Made by a program: the position numbers and the translations under genes. Source: Micropterix aruncella (taxonomy: Eukaryota > Arthropoda > Insecta > Lepidoptera > Micropterigidae). From it: a stretch of DNA of 64,000 nt. The stretch is taken from assembly GCA_944548615.1 (NCBI GenBank), contig OX155967.1, positions 22,064,752 to 22,128,751 on the forward strand. The letters are read 5' to 3'. Below the pieces are notes generated by a model. It was given only the letters and a program-made list of their open reading frames with translations. It had not been told where the DNA came from and did not search any database. Below are positions 54,730 to 64,000 of this stretch, piece by piece. Within the stretch, counting starts at the first letter, position 1; each line of letters begins with the position of its first letter.

Positions 54730-56618
54730 TCTGCTTTCCCTCACAGATATCGATTATGTTTTCCAATTTCTCTTAATAATAAATCAAATGTTCTATAAAT
54801 GACTTTATCAATATTACTATTAAATTCTCCCATAATTCCTACTATTTAATGAACCCCTTTTTATAATTCTTTGAAAAACCAATCAGTCGACTTTTCCAGA
54901 CCATAAGCATGCTTCTATTGTCTATTTGTCAATTGTTGAATTTTACGTCAATTTTTTCGTAAAAATCTCAAAATATGCTAATTTCTTGCCAAATATTCCT
55001 GATTATCTATTTTTAAACCCCTAATAATGTCCTTAACTCTCAAAACTATTCAAAACCCTTTATTTATGTAACGTTGACACTGCGCTCTATAGTTTAGCAA
55101 GTGACATTCTTCATCTGTCCGTTTTAGTTCCTAATTAAATCGCTAGATGTCACTATGATCATTTTTTAAGTACAATTTAATTTTAAAATTTCGAATAATC
55201 TATTTTGCGTTTAGCTTAGAGCTGCTAAGCGATCATGTGATGATTTTCAGATCATTACACAGATTCAGAATTTCAAGAATGTTCGATTAGACTTTCTTGT
55301 CTCCAAGAACTTATAGAGGAATTTATTAATAGCAAACAGAAACTTTTATATAAACGAATTAGCACTAAAACTGCACATATCTTTCATAGAATTTCACGCA
55401 TAAATCCTGCTAATTCAGACTCCAAGAAATTATTAGATAATTTAAAGGAGGAAGTTTTGGAAATTGTCGTTTTGTTAGAAAAATATTTAGATATTGTTCG
55501 TTCGCCTAGCCCGTTACCAAATCCTGTAGTTCTTCCGATACCTTCTACTTCATTGCACGAGGGTGAGAAGTCAGGTCCAGCTATGCATTTGCTTAGTCCT
55601 GAGGTGGTTCCTTTGGGCAGAAATTCTGTAGTGACGTCAGCTCCGTTGGTACATCATGTCGATTCGAAACCAGTTCCTTTCGACAATAACTTGGTGATTT
55701 CTGACGAACGCATTCTTAAACCTTTAAATCTTGGTTTTACATTTGACGGCGATTCCTGTGTGGTCGAGTTCTTAGAACGTTTGGATGAGATTAGGTTTTC
55801 GCGTAATATCTCGGATGCCAGGATGCTGAAATCGGCTTGTGAGCTATTCCAGAAACAGGCGCTTAGTTGGTACCGTGCTAGAGCTTCGAGCATTTCCAGT
55901 TGGAAGCAGTTAGTTGCTGCACTCCGCTCCGATTTTGGCAGTTTAAATTACGATGCTGAAGTTTTGTCGTTTGTACGGGGACGTAAACAAAAGTCGGACG
56001 AGAGGATGCATATTTTTGTTTCCGTCATGTTGGGCTATTTCAACAGGTTGTCAAGGCCATTGTCTGGTGAGGAACAATTAGGAATTATCCTTTCAAATAT
56101 CTCAATTTCTTACCAACGACATTTCATGCTAGTTGATATAAATTCAATCGACGAACTTCTGCGTTTAGGAAAAAAGTTGAAAATGCACAACAGCGTATCA
56201 ACGCATCTAATGCAGCCACTCCTGCCCAAGCTAAGGTCAAGCCTTCTGGCTCGAAAGCAGTTTATGCGGTCGACGAGTCTCCTACCAAATGTGCGACGGA
56301 GGAAGGGAGAGTTGAACAGAAGTTAAAAGAGTGTAAAGTTTCTTCTGCTGGTCCATCTAATCGTGGTGGTTTTAATCGTGGTGGTTTTCATGGCGGTTTT
56401 AATCGTGGAAATTTTTCCCGAAATGATTTTTCTTATGGTAATTCGTCTTCTGGTAATTACAACCAAGGAGCCAATAATAGTTCGCGTGGTTCACGCGGTG
56501 GCACACATCATGGCTATTCTAAATATTGCTATCGTTGTGGTAGGTTTAACTACACGGTAGCCACTTGTCCGGATTGTTCTAAGAATAACCGGCCTGGTAA
56601 TTCCCCGGTTTCAGAGCC

Positions 56619-56668
56619 AAAAAACTCGAAAGGCGGGGCAGAATAGAGGATTTTCTACATTCTGCCTC
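56619..56668 (+). promoter_or_regulatory. -1 frameshift signal of element B
   Basis: The same A AAA AAC heptamer, spacer and GGGGCAGAAT/ATTCTGCCTC stem as in element A, unchanged by eye. Confidence 0.75.
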
Positions 56669-59600
56669 GATATTGTTTGCAAATGAGAAGGATAACCGTC
56701 GCCCTTTCTTAGAAGTTTCACTGGGTGATATAACGGTTTGTGGATTACTCGACACTGGATCGAGTGTTACGATTTTGGGTGCCGATTCACATAAATATTT
56801 AGTTGATATCGGTTTTACTCTTAATAAGTCTCCGTTGGTGACTTTATCCACTGCTAATGCAAGTTCGGTTAAGACGATCGGGTCTATGTTTCTTCCTTTT
56901 AAATTCAATAATCGTTGCCAGGTTATTCGAGCCGTTGTAGCTCCTGATATAGGAACTTCCCTTATTTTGGGAATAGATTTTGTCCGAGAATTTGAGTTGG
57001 CTCCGGAAATATTAAAATTCGTCAAGTTTGAGTCCTGCGATGCAATTGTTTGGCATCGAGTCAATGAAGTGAGGGCCTTGCGGCCTTTTGCTTCATTGAC
57101 TGGAGACCAACGATCGTTAGCAGACAGAATGATCAATAATTTTGAAAAAAATTTCTTCCGAAGTCAAAGGTCTCGGTCGTACTAATTTGTTGTCCCAGGT
57201 CATTGATACTGGAGATCATCCTCCAGTGAAACAGCGTTACTATCCTTTGTCTCCAGCTAGATTGGCGTTGTTGAATGAAGAAGTTGATAAGATGTTAGAG
57301 TTAGGTGTTGTCGAACCTAGTTCCGGGGGTTGGAATAATCCAACAATTTTTGTTCCAAAGTCAGATGGTACTCTTCGTTTCTGTCTCGATAGCAGGAAGC
57401 TGAATTCTATTACGAAACCGGATGCGTATCCCCTGCCGAGAATTACAACTATCTTGGACAGTTTGAGAGATGCAAATTATTTATCTTCTATCGACTTATC
57501 CTCTGCCTTTTGGCAAATCCCTTTGGATCCTTCTTCACGAGAGAAGTGTAGCTTCACTGTTCCTGGTCGAGGATTCTTCTGCTTCAGATCTTGCGCCTTC
57601 GGCCTGAGAAACTCGCCGGCGTGCATGCAAAGGCTGGCTGACAAATTGTTCGATCCCTCCTTCGAAAACAAAGTTTTTTGTTACCTAGATGACATAATTA
57701 TTGTATCTGCTACTTTTGAAGAACATATAACTTTGTTAAACAAAGTATTAGATCGCTTGTTGTATGCCAACCTTTCTATAAATTTCAAGAAGTGTCAGTT
57801 TTTCCGTCAGGAATTGAAGTATTTAGGGTATGTAGTTGATTCTCACGGTCTACATACCGATCCCGAGAAGGTAAAATGTATTCTCGATTTTCCTACTCCA
57901 AATTCTCCAAAAATGGTAAAGAGTTTTCTTGGTATGGCCGGTTGGTATCGTCGGTTCATTAAAAATTTTTCTAGTATTGCTGCACCCTTATCTCGGTTGA
58001 CAAGTACCCGCAAAGGTGCTCCCCCTTATGAGTGGACGCCCGAGGCGGAAGAGGCATTTCAAAAACTAAAATCGGCCTTAGTTTCTAGTCCGATTTTGGC
58101 CTGTCCGGATTATTCAAAACCGTTCGCTCTTCATTGCGATGCATCGTTGTACGGTGTAGGCGGAGTTTTAACCCAGGAAGTGGATGGCGTCGATCATCCT
58201 ATCGCTTTCACGAGTAGAACACTTTTACCCGCTGAGACGCGATATTCGGCGACCGAACGCGAAGCCCTAAGTGTTATTCATGCTGTCGAGCATTTTCGCG
58301 GTTACTTGGAGGGCGGTCCCAAATTCACTATCTTTACAGATCATGCCAGCTTACGTTGGTTTTTGCGCTTAAAAAATCCTACCGGCCGTCTGGCTCGATG
58401 GGGTATTCGTCTATCTGCTTTTGATTTTGAGATCGTCCACAAGAAAGGTGTCGATAATGTGGTTCCTGACACGTTATCTCGGTTGCTTCCCGTTTCCTCT
58501 CTGTCTGTTGTTTCCGACTCATGGTACAACGATTTGTTTAAGGCAGTGTTTGAAAATCCCGCTGGATATCCAAATTTCCAGATTAAGGACCATGAATTGT
58601 TTAGGTACTCTAAAAGCAAGTATCAACTCACCAGTTGTTACGATTGGAAGTTAGTTGTTCCGTTGCAGCTTAGAGAAAAGCTTATCCGGGAAAATCATGA
58701 GTCTGATTTGGCTATGCATTTTGGAATTTTTAAGACACACCGTCGTCTTTGTCTTCGTTACTTTTGGCCTAATTTACACGGAGACGTAGTTAACTTTGTT
58801 TCTAAATGTGAAACTTGTCAGCAATACAAACATTCAAATATTTCCCCTTTGGGTCAGCTAGGAAATCCTAAGTCCTGTGCCTTCCCGTTCCAAATGGTCT
58901 CGGTCGATCTGTTGGGTCCTTATCCGTTGACGAGGAACCGAAATATGCATATTCTCGTGGTGACAGATTGTTTTAGCAAATACTGTCTACTTTTTCCGTT
59001 AAAACGTGCTACCAGTAAACTTGTAAGTTATGTCGTTGAACATAATGTATTCCTTCGCTATGGTGTTCCGCAGTATTTAATTTCAGACAATGGAAAACAG
59101 TTTATCGGAAGGGAGTTCACTGAACTGATTGCGAAATATAAAATTCCAAAAGTATATTTAAACCCGAAATATTGCCCTCAAGTTAATCCAACTGAGCGTC
59201 AGAATCGTAGTGTGGTCACTGCGTTATCGTTGTGTGTAAAAGACGATCATCGCAGCTGGGATCTTTATCTTTCTGAAATTCAGATGGCCATTAACGCGGC
59301 AGTCTCGGAATCAACAGGGTTCAGTCCATTTTTCCTAGTCCATGCTCGTGAACCAATTATGAATGGTTCTTTTTATGCTCAGACGCCGGAATCTCAAGCA
59401 GAGGTTATTTTTGGTAGTAGGTTGTCTTACGCTCAAAATCCGAGTGAATTATCTAACATTTTTCATGTAGTGCGGCAGAAATTGGTAAAATTACATGCAC
59501 ATAATAAAGTTTACTATGATCGTAAACACCGTCCTGCGGAATTTCAAGTAGGCGATGTGATCTATAAAAAGACTTATTATCTAAGTAATGCTGGGAATTA

Positions 59601-59751
59601 TTACATTTCCAAATTTGCCCCAAAATATGAAAAATGTAAAATAATTAAAAAACTCTCTGCATTGGTGTACGAGTTAGAAAATGCTAAAGGGAAGAATATA
59701 GGTTCCTGGCATATTAAAGATTTTAAGCTAAATCCGAATAGTTCAGAATAG
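56625..59751 (+). pseudogene. pol: element B pol, frameshifted
   Basis: Almost identical to A pol. One extra A in a run near 57144 breaks the frame between the protease and the reverse transcriptase. The remainder (57142-59751) is open and carries YLDD, RNase H, HHCC and DDE integrase motifs. Only a few substitutions distinguish it from A (for example, Val for Leu in SLYGVGG). Confidence 0.9.
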
Positions 59752-60395
59752 TAGTATCAGAGTTCTTCGCGTTAACATTCTATTACAAAAATTGTCTATC
59801 TTGGGTGAAACTAAAATGAGCCCTTTAAATTGTCTTTACAAAGGCATTGTACCAAGTGGTATCAATAGCTGAAATCATTTTGTTTTGTCAGTCATGCTAG
59901 CATTTCTATCTAGCATTATTGTTGTAAGAATGTCTCATGTCCGGGATGAATGAATGGGGATTGGTATGAAAGGTAGTAAATGACAACTACTAAAGTCTCT
60001 TAGTAAGTAAACGTTTAGTCGAGGTCTAACGCTAGAGTTATTGTTGTTTTCGGTAGGAGTCGGGTATCCGCCATGAGTGGATCCTTCCTTAGTTGTTGGA
60101 AGTTGTCGGAGTTCCATAAGTTTTTTTTTTGGTTATGTTGGTGTTGGGTTTAATTTCTTGATTTTCTTTTCTTACTCTGGTGATAAGAGTAATGGGTGTA
60201 AGTTTTAGTTGGTAAAAGTTTGCCTCTGCTATTGTTACTGAACGGATTAATTGATTATAGTTAACGTGAAGAAGGTTTGTTAAGTTAGGAGTTGTTGTTG
60301 TTTTAGTGGCGTAAAGCTCGTAGTAGCTGGTGAATCGGGACGATTCAATCAAAATCGTTGGTTTTTCTCCCCCGATTTTTCTCTTGGGTTGGGGC

Positions 60396-61434
60396 TGTAA
60401 CAAAAACCGGATATTTTGTTGTCTTGTTTTCGCGCCTTTGTGCAGATTATGTTCGCTGCACCCGTTTTTCCATGTTTTCCCCGTGTTTAGTCATGTTTCC
60501 TGTTGGTTTTCGCTGTTTTCATGAATTGTTCCATATTATGACAATTAAAAGAACCATGTTCACGAAATTTCGTAAATAACAAATTTTGACAGATAGAGCT
60601 GTGCAGTCATAATTTTTATCGCCCTATGCGATTCTGGCTATTAATCGCGGTTGTGCTGGTCTAGCCCTACCCTTTATGGGCAACACAAGAGCTGTCAAAC
60701 GTGTTTGGTTAGAGCCCATTTCCTGTTTTAACAATGGCGGGGCAGGTGCTTTTGCTCCGCCGAGGCAGGCAGAAAGTGGATTAGAATAAAAAAGGAGTAA
60801 ATCGGAGAGTAACCGCCTGGCGGTAAAATTTGTTATGTGAAGTGTGTGTGATTTATCTGGTAAGCATTTAATCTCATTTTGGCTAGCTTTTCCAGTAGGA
60901 TCCGTAGTTTGGATCCGTAGTTCTGTTTATCGTAGTTTGGAGGCACCTCTGGTTTTTTTGTAAAATTACTGCTGCTATATATATAAGTGACGAAATCGTC
61001 GCTAAATGTGACGGGACTTGCCTCCACGTCAAGGAATTTGCTGCATTTCTGGAATTCGGTTATTTTTATTTGGTTGAGCACATGTGACGCGCCGAGAAGC
61101 GGGATTTGAAGAAGGGGTGTCTGCGGGCGATTAAACACAGATACTTTACATAAACTGGTGTTTCTTTTTGTGCTGTAGTTTTTTGTGTCTGAGGAAAAGG
61201 GTTTTCTGTTGGCAAAATTCAATGAAGATCAAATGGCCCACCCTCTGAGATCGTTCTTTTTTAGGTTAACTTTTTTTTCTTTTCAAAATTTCTTGCGGGT
61301 ATCTTTTTTTTTCTTGAATAAGTTTCCTTCTTTTCCTTTAAAAGGAGGTGGCGTCCTTTACTTTGATTCTTTTGGGTTTTGGTGGATTCTACCGTGTTTC
61401 TTCCAAACACGGAAATTATTATTTTGCGGTTATA
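60396..61434 (+). repeat. 3' LTR of element B
   Basis: 1039 bp with the same ends as the 5' LTR. It carries a local rearrangement (GGATCCGTAGTTTGGATCCG) near 60899 and is followed by TAGT. Confidence 0.92.
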
Positions 61435-61710
61435 TAGTGATGCGGGATCATCTAATCCCGATCGCAAAAATATTGTTTCCGAGAAGGGGAATTATAGAGA
61501 GTACTCACGCGTCAACGCGGTAAGTTCAGAGGGTCCTAGAAGGCCGTGCTTACGTTGCCGGACTTCCGACCACGGTTATGCTGACTGTCCGCGTAAGAAT
61601 GACATTTTCTGCTTCCGATGCAAAGCTCCCGGACAGAAAAGTCCGTCGTGCAGTAACTGTAAAGTTAAAAACCAGGAGGTTAAGCATTTTAATTCTTCGT
61701 CTAATAATCC

Positions 61711-61750
61711 AAAAAACGAAGCTTAGACGCTACTTGCCACAAGCAGCGAT
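61711..61750 (+). promoter_or_regulatory. -1 frameshift signal of element C
   Basis: CCA AAA AAC in the gag frame again gives A AAA AAC (61711-61717). Ten bases downstream CGCTACTTG can pair with CAAGCAGCG (one A-C mismatch, 3-nt loop). The pol frame (-1) is open from here. Confidence 0.65.
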
Positions 61751-62634
61751 TTTACTGGAATACTAGCTGGAAGGGGTGGAGGAGAGAGTGCCTTAAGGCA
61801 GCAAAGACGAACCGTCCTTCGGCCGCCGCTCCTACTCCAAACTCGGCAGATAGTAATTTCCGCATTAATTGCTCGCGTAACTCCAGTAGCGTCGATAAAT
61901 TGTTATATCTAGAATTAAATTTAAACAAATTAAAATTGCAAGGTCTTTTAGATTCAGGATCCGCCTTAAATATCATTGGGGCGAACGTTCATTTAGACAT
62001 TGTGAATCAAGGTTTTTCTTTAGAAAAATGTGATTCCTTTTCAGTAACCTCGGCTAATGGACAGAAGTCTCTGTGTATAGGTGCTGTTCGTTTACCGATT
62101 ACTATTAAGAAAATTACAAAGTTTTGTACCTTTTATGTATTTCCGGGAATCGAAATACCAATTATTCTGGGGATTGAGATATGGAAGAAGTTCAATCTAA
62201 TTCCGAATGATTTGCAATTTTTGCAAACTTCGGACACTTCGGATAATTCTGATGTTCATACTTGTAGGATTGTAGAGCCGGTTATTTCGGACTACGAATA
62301 CTTGACTGATGAGCAACGTTTAATTGCTGACAATATTATCGGTCAGTTTAAGGATATTTCCACGGAGAAGATTGGACTAGGTTGTACTGATTTAGTGATT
62401 CATGAAATCGATACTGGTGATTCCTTACCGATTAAACAGCGCATGTATAGACTTCCTCCTCCGAAGTTGGATGCGCTAAACAAGGAAGTGGATCGAATGC
62501 TGGAACTCGGAGTAATTGAGCCATGCATCTCGCCATGGAATAGCCCGATTTTAGTAATACCTAAAAAAGATGGTACTTCTCGTTTCTGTTTGGACTCTAG
62601 AAAGTTGAATAGTGTGACCAAAAAGTTCGCTTAC
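61717..62634 (+). pseudogene. pol: element C pol, truncated in reverse transcriptase
   Basis: Open from the slippery site in the -1 frame. It contains the protease signature LLDSGSALNIIG (about 61930-61980), a linker, and the reverse transcriptase start: PIKQRMYRLPPPKLDALNKE, LGVIEPCISPWNSPILVIPK and KDGTSRFCLDSRKLNSVTKK. Similarity to A ends at about 62634, well before YxDD. The frame that continues through the TA repeat is meaningless. Confidence 0.85.
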
Positions 62635-63488
<854 letters not shown>

Positions 63489-64000
63489 TTAATTTTTAAC
63501 ATGAAAATTATAAAAACAGTTTCGCCTTTTGTTCAGACATAATCGGACATTGCATTTTATGCATACGGTATTCGATTGTCCGTTTTTGCACAACCGACAG
63601 CGACCTTTCTCTTCAATATTTGGCAGATGGCCTATCCCATCGTACCTCATCTCATCAATAGGTCGAGATACGGTGGGTTTCCTTATTTTCTCGCTTGGTT
63701 CTGTCATGTCTTTTTTCTCCATCACTTTTTTAGTTGTTATTGACAAATATATGCGGCAGCGAAACTCTTTCAAGCTCATTGTTTTCTTAAGGTTTTTTTG
63801 AGCACAATGTCTTCGATACAAGAACCAACCGTTATTGATGCATATATCCACAATCTGAGCAAATATTCCCATATACCATCTCCTGGTTTTCATTTGGGTC
63901 CTGTAAAGGGCTATCATCATGTCTGATAAATCTACACCCCCCATGTGAGCGTTATAATGTTTTACAATATTGGGACAATCCACATCAGTTCTTGATTTGT
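63489..64000 (-). CDS. second piggyBac-like transposase, C-terminal part, runs off window
   Basis: The minus-strand frame is open to the window edge. It includes DCPNIVKHYNAHMGGVDLSD, containing the last catalytic Asp, then MKTRRWYMGIFAQIVDICIN and a C-terminal cysteine-rich finger (CRLCKNG, CIKC, CLNKRRNC, FYNFH). It ends at 63489. It clearly differs from the transposase at 44319 (GGVDLSD versus GGVDKKD), so it is a separate piggyBac lineage. The N-terminal domain and the other two catalytic Asp lie beyond the window, so integrity cannot be judged. Confidence 0.85.
   Translation of the reverse strand, partial: KSRTDVDCPNIVKHYNAHMGGVDLSDMMIALYRTQMKTRRWYMGIFAQIVDICINNGWFLYRRHCAQKNLKKTMSLKEFRCRIYLSITTKKVMEKKDMTEPSEKIRKPTVSRPIDEMRYDGIGHLPNIEEKGRCRLCKNGQSNTVCIKCNVRLCLNKRRNCFYNFHVKN

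Larger units (their letters stand above)
33722..55259 (-). mobile_element. LTR element D, reverse orientation, very long LTRs
   Basis: The outer ends are TGTCACAAAGG at 33722 and ...CATTACA at 55259, flanked by CGGA (33718-33721) and CAGA (55260-55263), a 4-bp duplication with one change. LTRs lie at 33722-36276 and 40547-55259 (the latter interrupted). A purine tract (on the minus strand, GGGAGGGGGTAT) borders the left LTR, and a primer-site-like sequence borders the right one. The element therefore reads right to left. The 4.3-kb interior keeps only a protease-like fragment (39655-39864) and tandem repeats, so it is non-autonomous. Its family is probably gypsy, judged by the protease fragment and primer site. 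Confidence 0.82.
40547..55259 (-). repeat. right (5') LTR of element D, interrupted
   Basis: The parts are 40547-41177 and 52878-55259, split by the 11.7-kb piggyBac-like element with a TTAA duplication. Without it the LTR would be about 3.0 kb, which is very long for an LTR. It contains a second primer-site-like sequence at 40684-40704. Confidence 0.85.
33540..56646 (+). pseudogene. gag: element B gag, split by element D
   Basis: The N-terminal 60 codons (33540-33721) equal those of A gag. After element D the sequence resumes at 55264 (TTCAGAATTTCAAG). A one-base loss in an A-run near 56172 shifts the frame within the region after the capsid, ahead of the RGG box. The downstream RGG and Tyr-variant zinc knuckle remain readable in the other frame up to TAG 56644-56646. 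Relative to A there is a short in-frame insertion (SGPAMHL) in the proline-rich linker and a shorter RGG box. Confidence 0.88.
31838..61434 (+). mobile_element. Ty3/gypsy element B (sister of A), split by element D
   Basis: LTRs at 31838-32876 and 60396-61434 have the same TGTAAC...GGTTATA ends as A. TAGT is duplicated at 31834-31837 and 61435-61438. gag begins at 33540, is cut at 33721 by element D, and resumes at 55264. The gag/pol sequence is nearly identical to A but carries an A-run deletion in gag (about 56172) and an extra A in pol (about 57144), so both frames are broken. The primer site is eroded. It is a dead copy. Confidence 0.93.
30717..61726 (+). pseudogene. gag: element C gag, split by element B
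   Basis: The first part (30717-31837) starts MPTRFHLLRKSELDFEII. Like A gag it has a helical N-terminus and a capsid region (CVFDFLERLHELAESRC to LARPMLEEQKLDILLRNVRPVF). A frame change near 31750 creates a premature stop; the downstream frame (RIEENHKRSKFF) continues the protein. The second part (61439-61726) carries two zinc knuckles: CLRCRTSDHGYADC, a regular C-C-H-C, and CFRCKAPGQKSPSC, where Gln replaces His. It ends at TAG 61724-61726, after the slippery site. Without B and the frame change it would be a normal gypsy gag; now it is not expressible as one protein. Confidence 0.82.
29368..62634 (+). mobile_element. Ty3/gypsy element C, split by element B and truncated in RT
   Basis: A probable 5' LTR (29368 to about 30251), primer site, leader, gag (30717 onward), nucleocapsid, protease and the start of RT are all on the plus strand. 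Element B interrupts gag: the 4-bp TAGT lies at 31834-31837 and 61435-61438, and removing B with one TAGT rejoins the gag frame. RT similarity stops near 62634 at a junction followed by a (TA)n tract; the rest of pol and the 3' LTR are not in the window. Its gag and the LTR start (TGTAAC) resemble those of A and B, so it is a distant relative. Confidence 0.8.

Overview
This window looks like a transposon-saturated stretch of an AT-rich animal genome, most likely an insect. There are no operons or bacterial signals. Coding units are split by GT-AG introns. The content is Ty3/gypsy LTR retrotransposons with tRNA-Lys-type primer sites, PIF/Harbinger, piggyBac-like and P-element/THAP9-like DNA transposons, LINE fragments and microsatellites. 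I recognise no conserved single-copy host gene. The nearest candidate is a five-exon Myb/SANT-like gene at 27567-28791.

Layout. 952-13692 is a PIF/Harbinger transposon with a TAA target duplication. It encodes an intact-looking three-exon 349-aa transposase on the minus strand and an incomplete Myb/SANT partner on the plus strand. A second TTA-flanked element (1733-3590) sits inside it and itself contains a 1405-bp TTAA-flanked piggyBac-type element (2000-3404). A complete gypsy retrotransposon (element A, 5648-13661) has landed in its right end. 14.5-20.3 kb holds a decayed P-element-like transposase cut by two TTAA-flanked insertions. 20.8-21.2 kb is a dead Harbinger fragment. 25-26.3 kb is a decayed member of an uncharacterised multi-copy insect gene family. 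27.5-28.8 kb is the Myb/SANT-like gene.

From about 29.4 kb to 62.6 kb there is one nested structure. Gypsy element C (29368 to about 62634) is split by gypsy element B (31838-61434, TSD TAGT), a sister copy of element A. The gag of B is split by a reverse-oriented LTR element D (33722-55259) with very long LTRs. One LTR of D is split by an 11.7-kb piggyBac-like element (41178-52873) with an almost intact transposase, and the other carries a 306-bp TTAA element. The piggyBac element carries LINE fragments, a cluster of five near-perfect hairpins and a series of primer-binding-site-like modules. The window ends in a second piggyBac-like transposase on the minus strand.

How the parts relate. 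Elements A, B and C all have a gag/pol overlap with the slippery heptamer A AAA AAC, with a stem-loop 9-10 nt downstream, so pol is probably made by -1 frameshifting. The two 1405-bp TTAA elements share both termini with the 11.7-kb piggyBac and look like its non-autonomous derivatives. Near-identical LTRs in A and precise target duplications at most junctions argue for recent activity. All readings are by eye from the sequence; no database search was possible.
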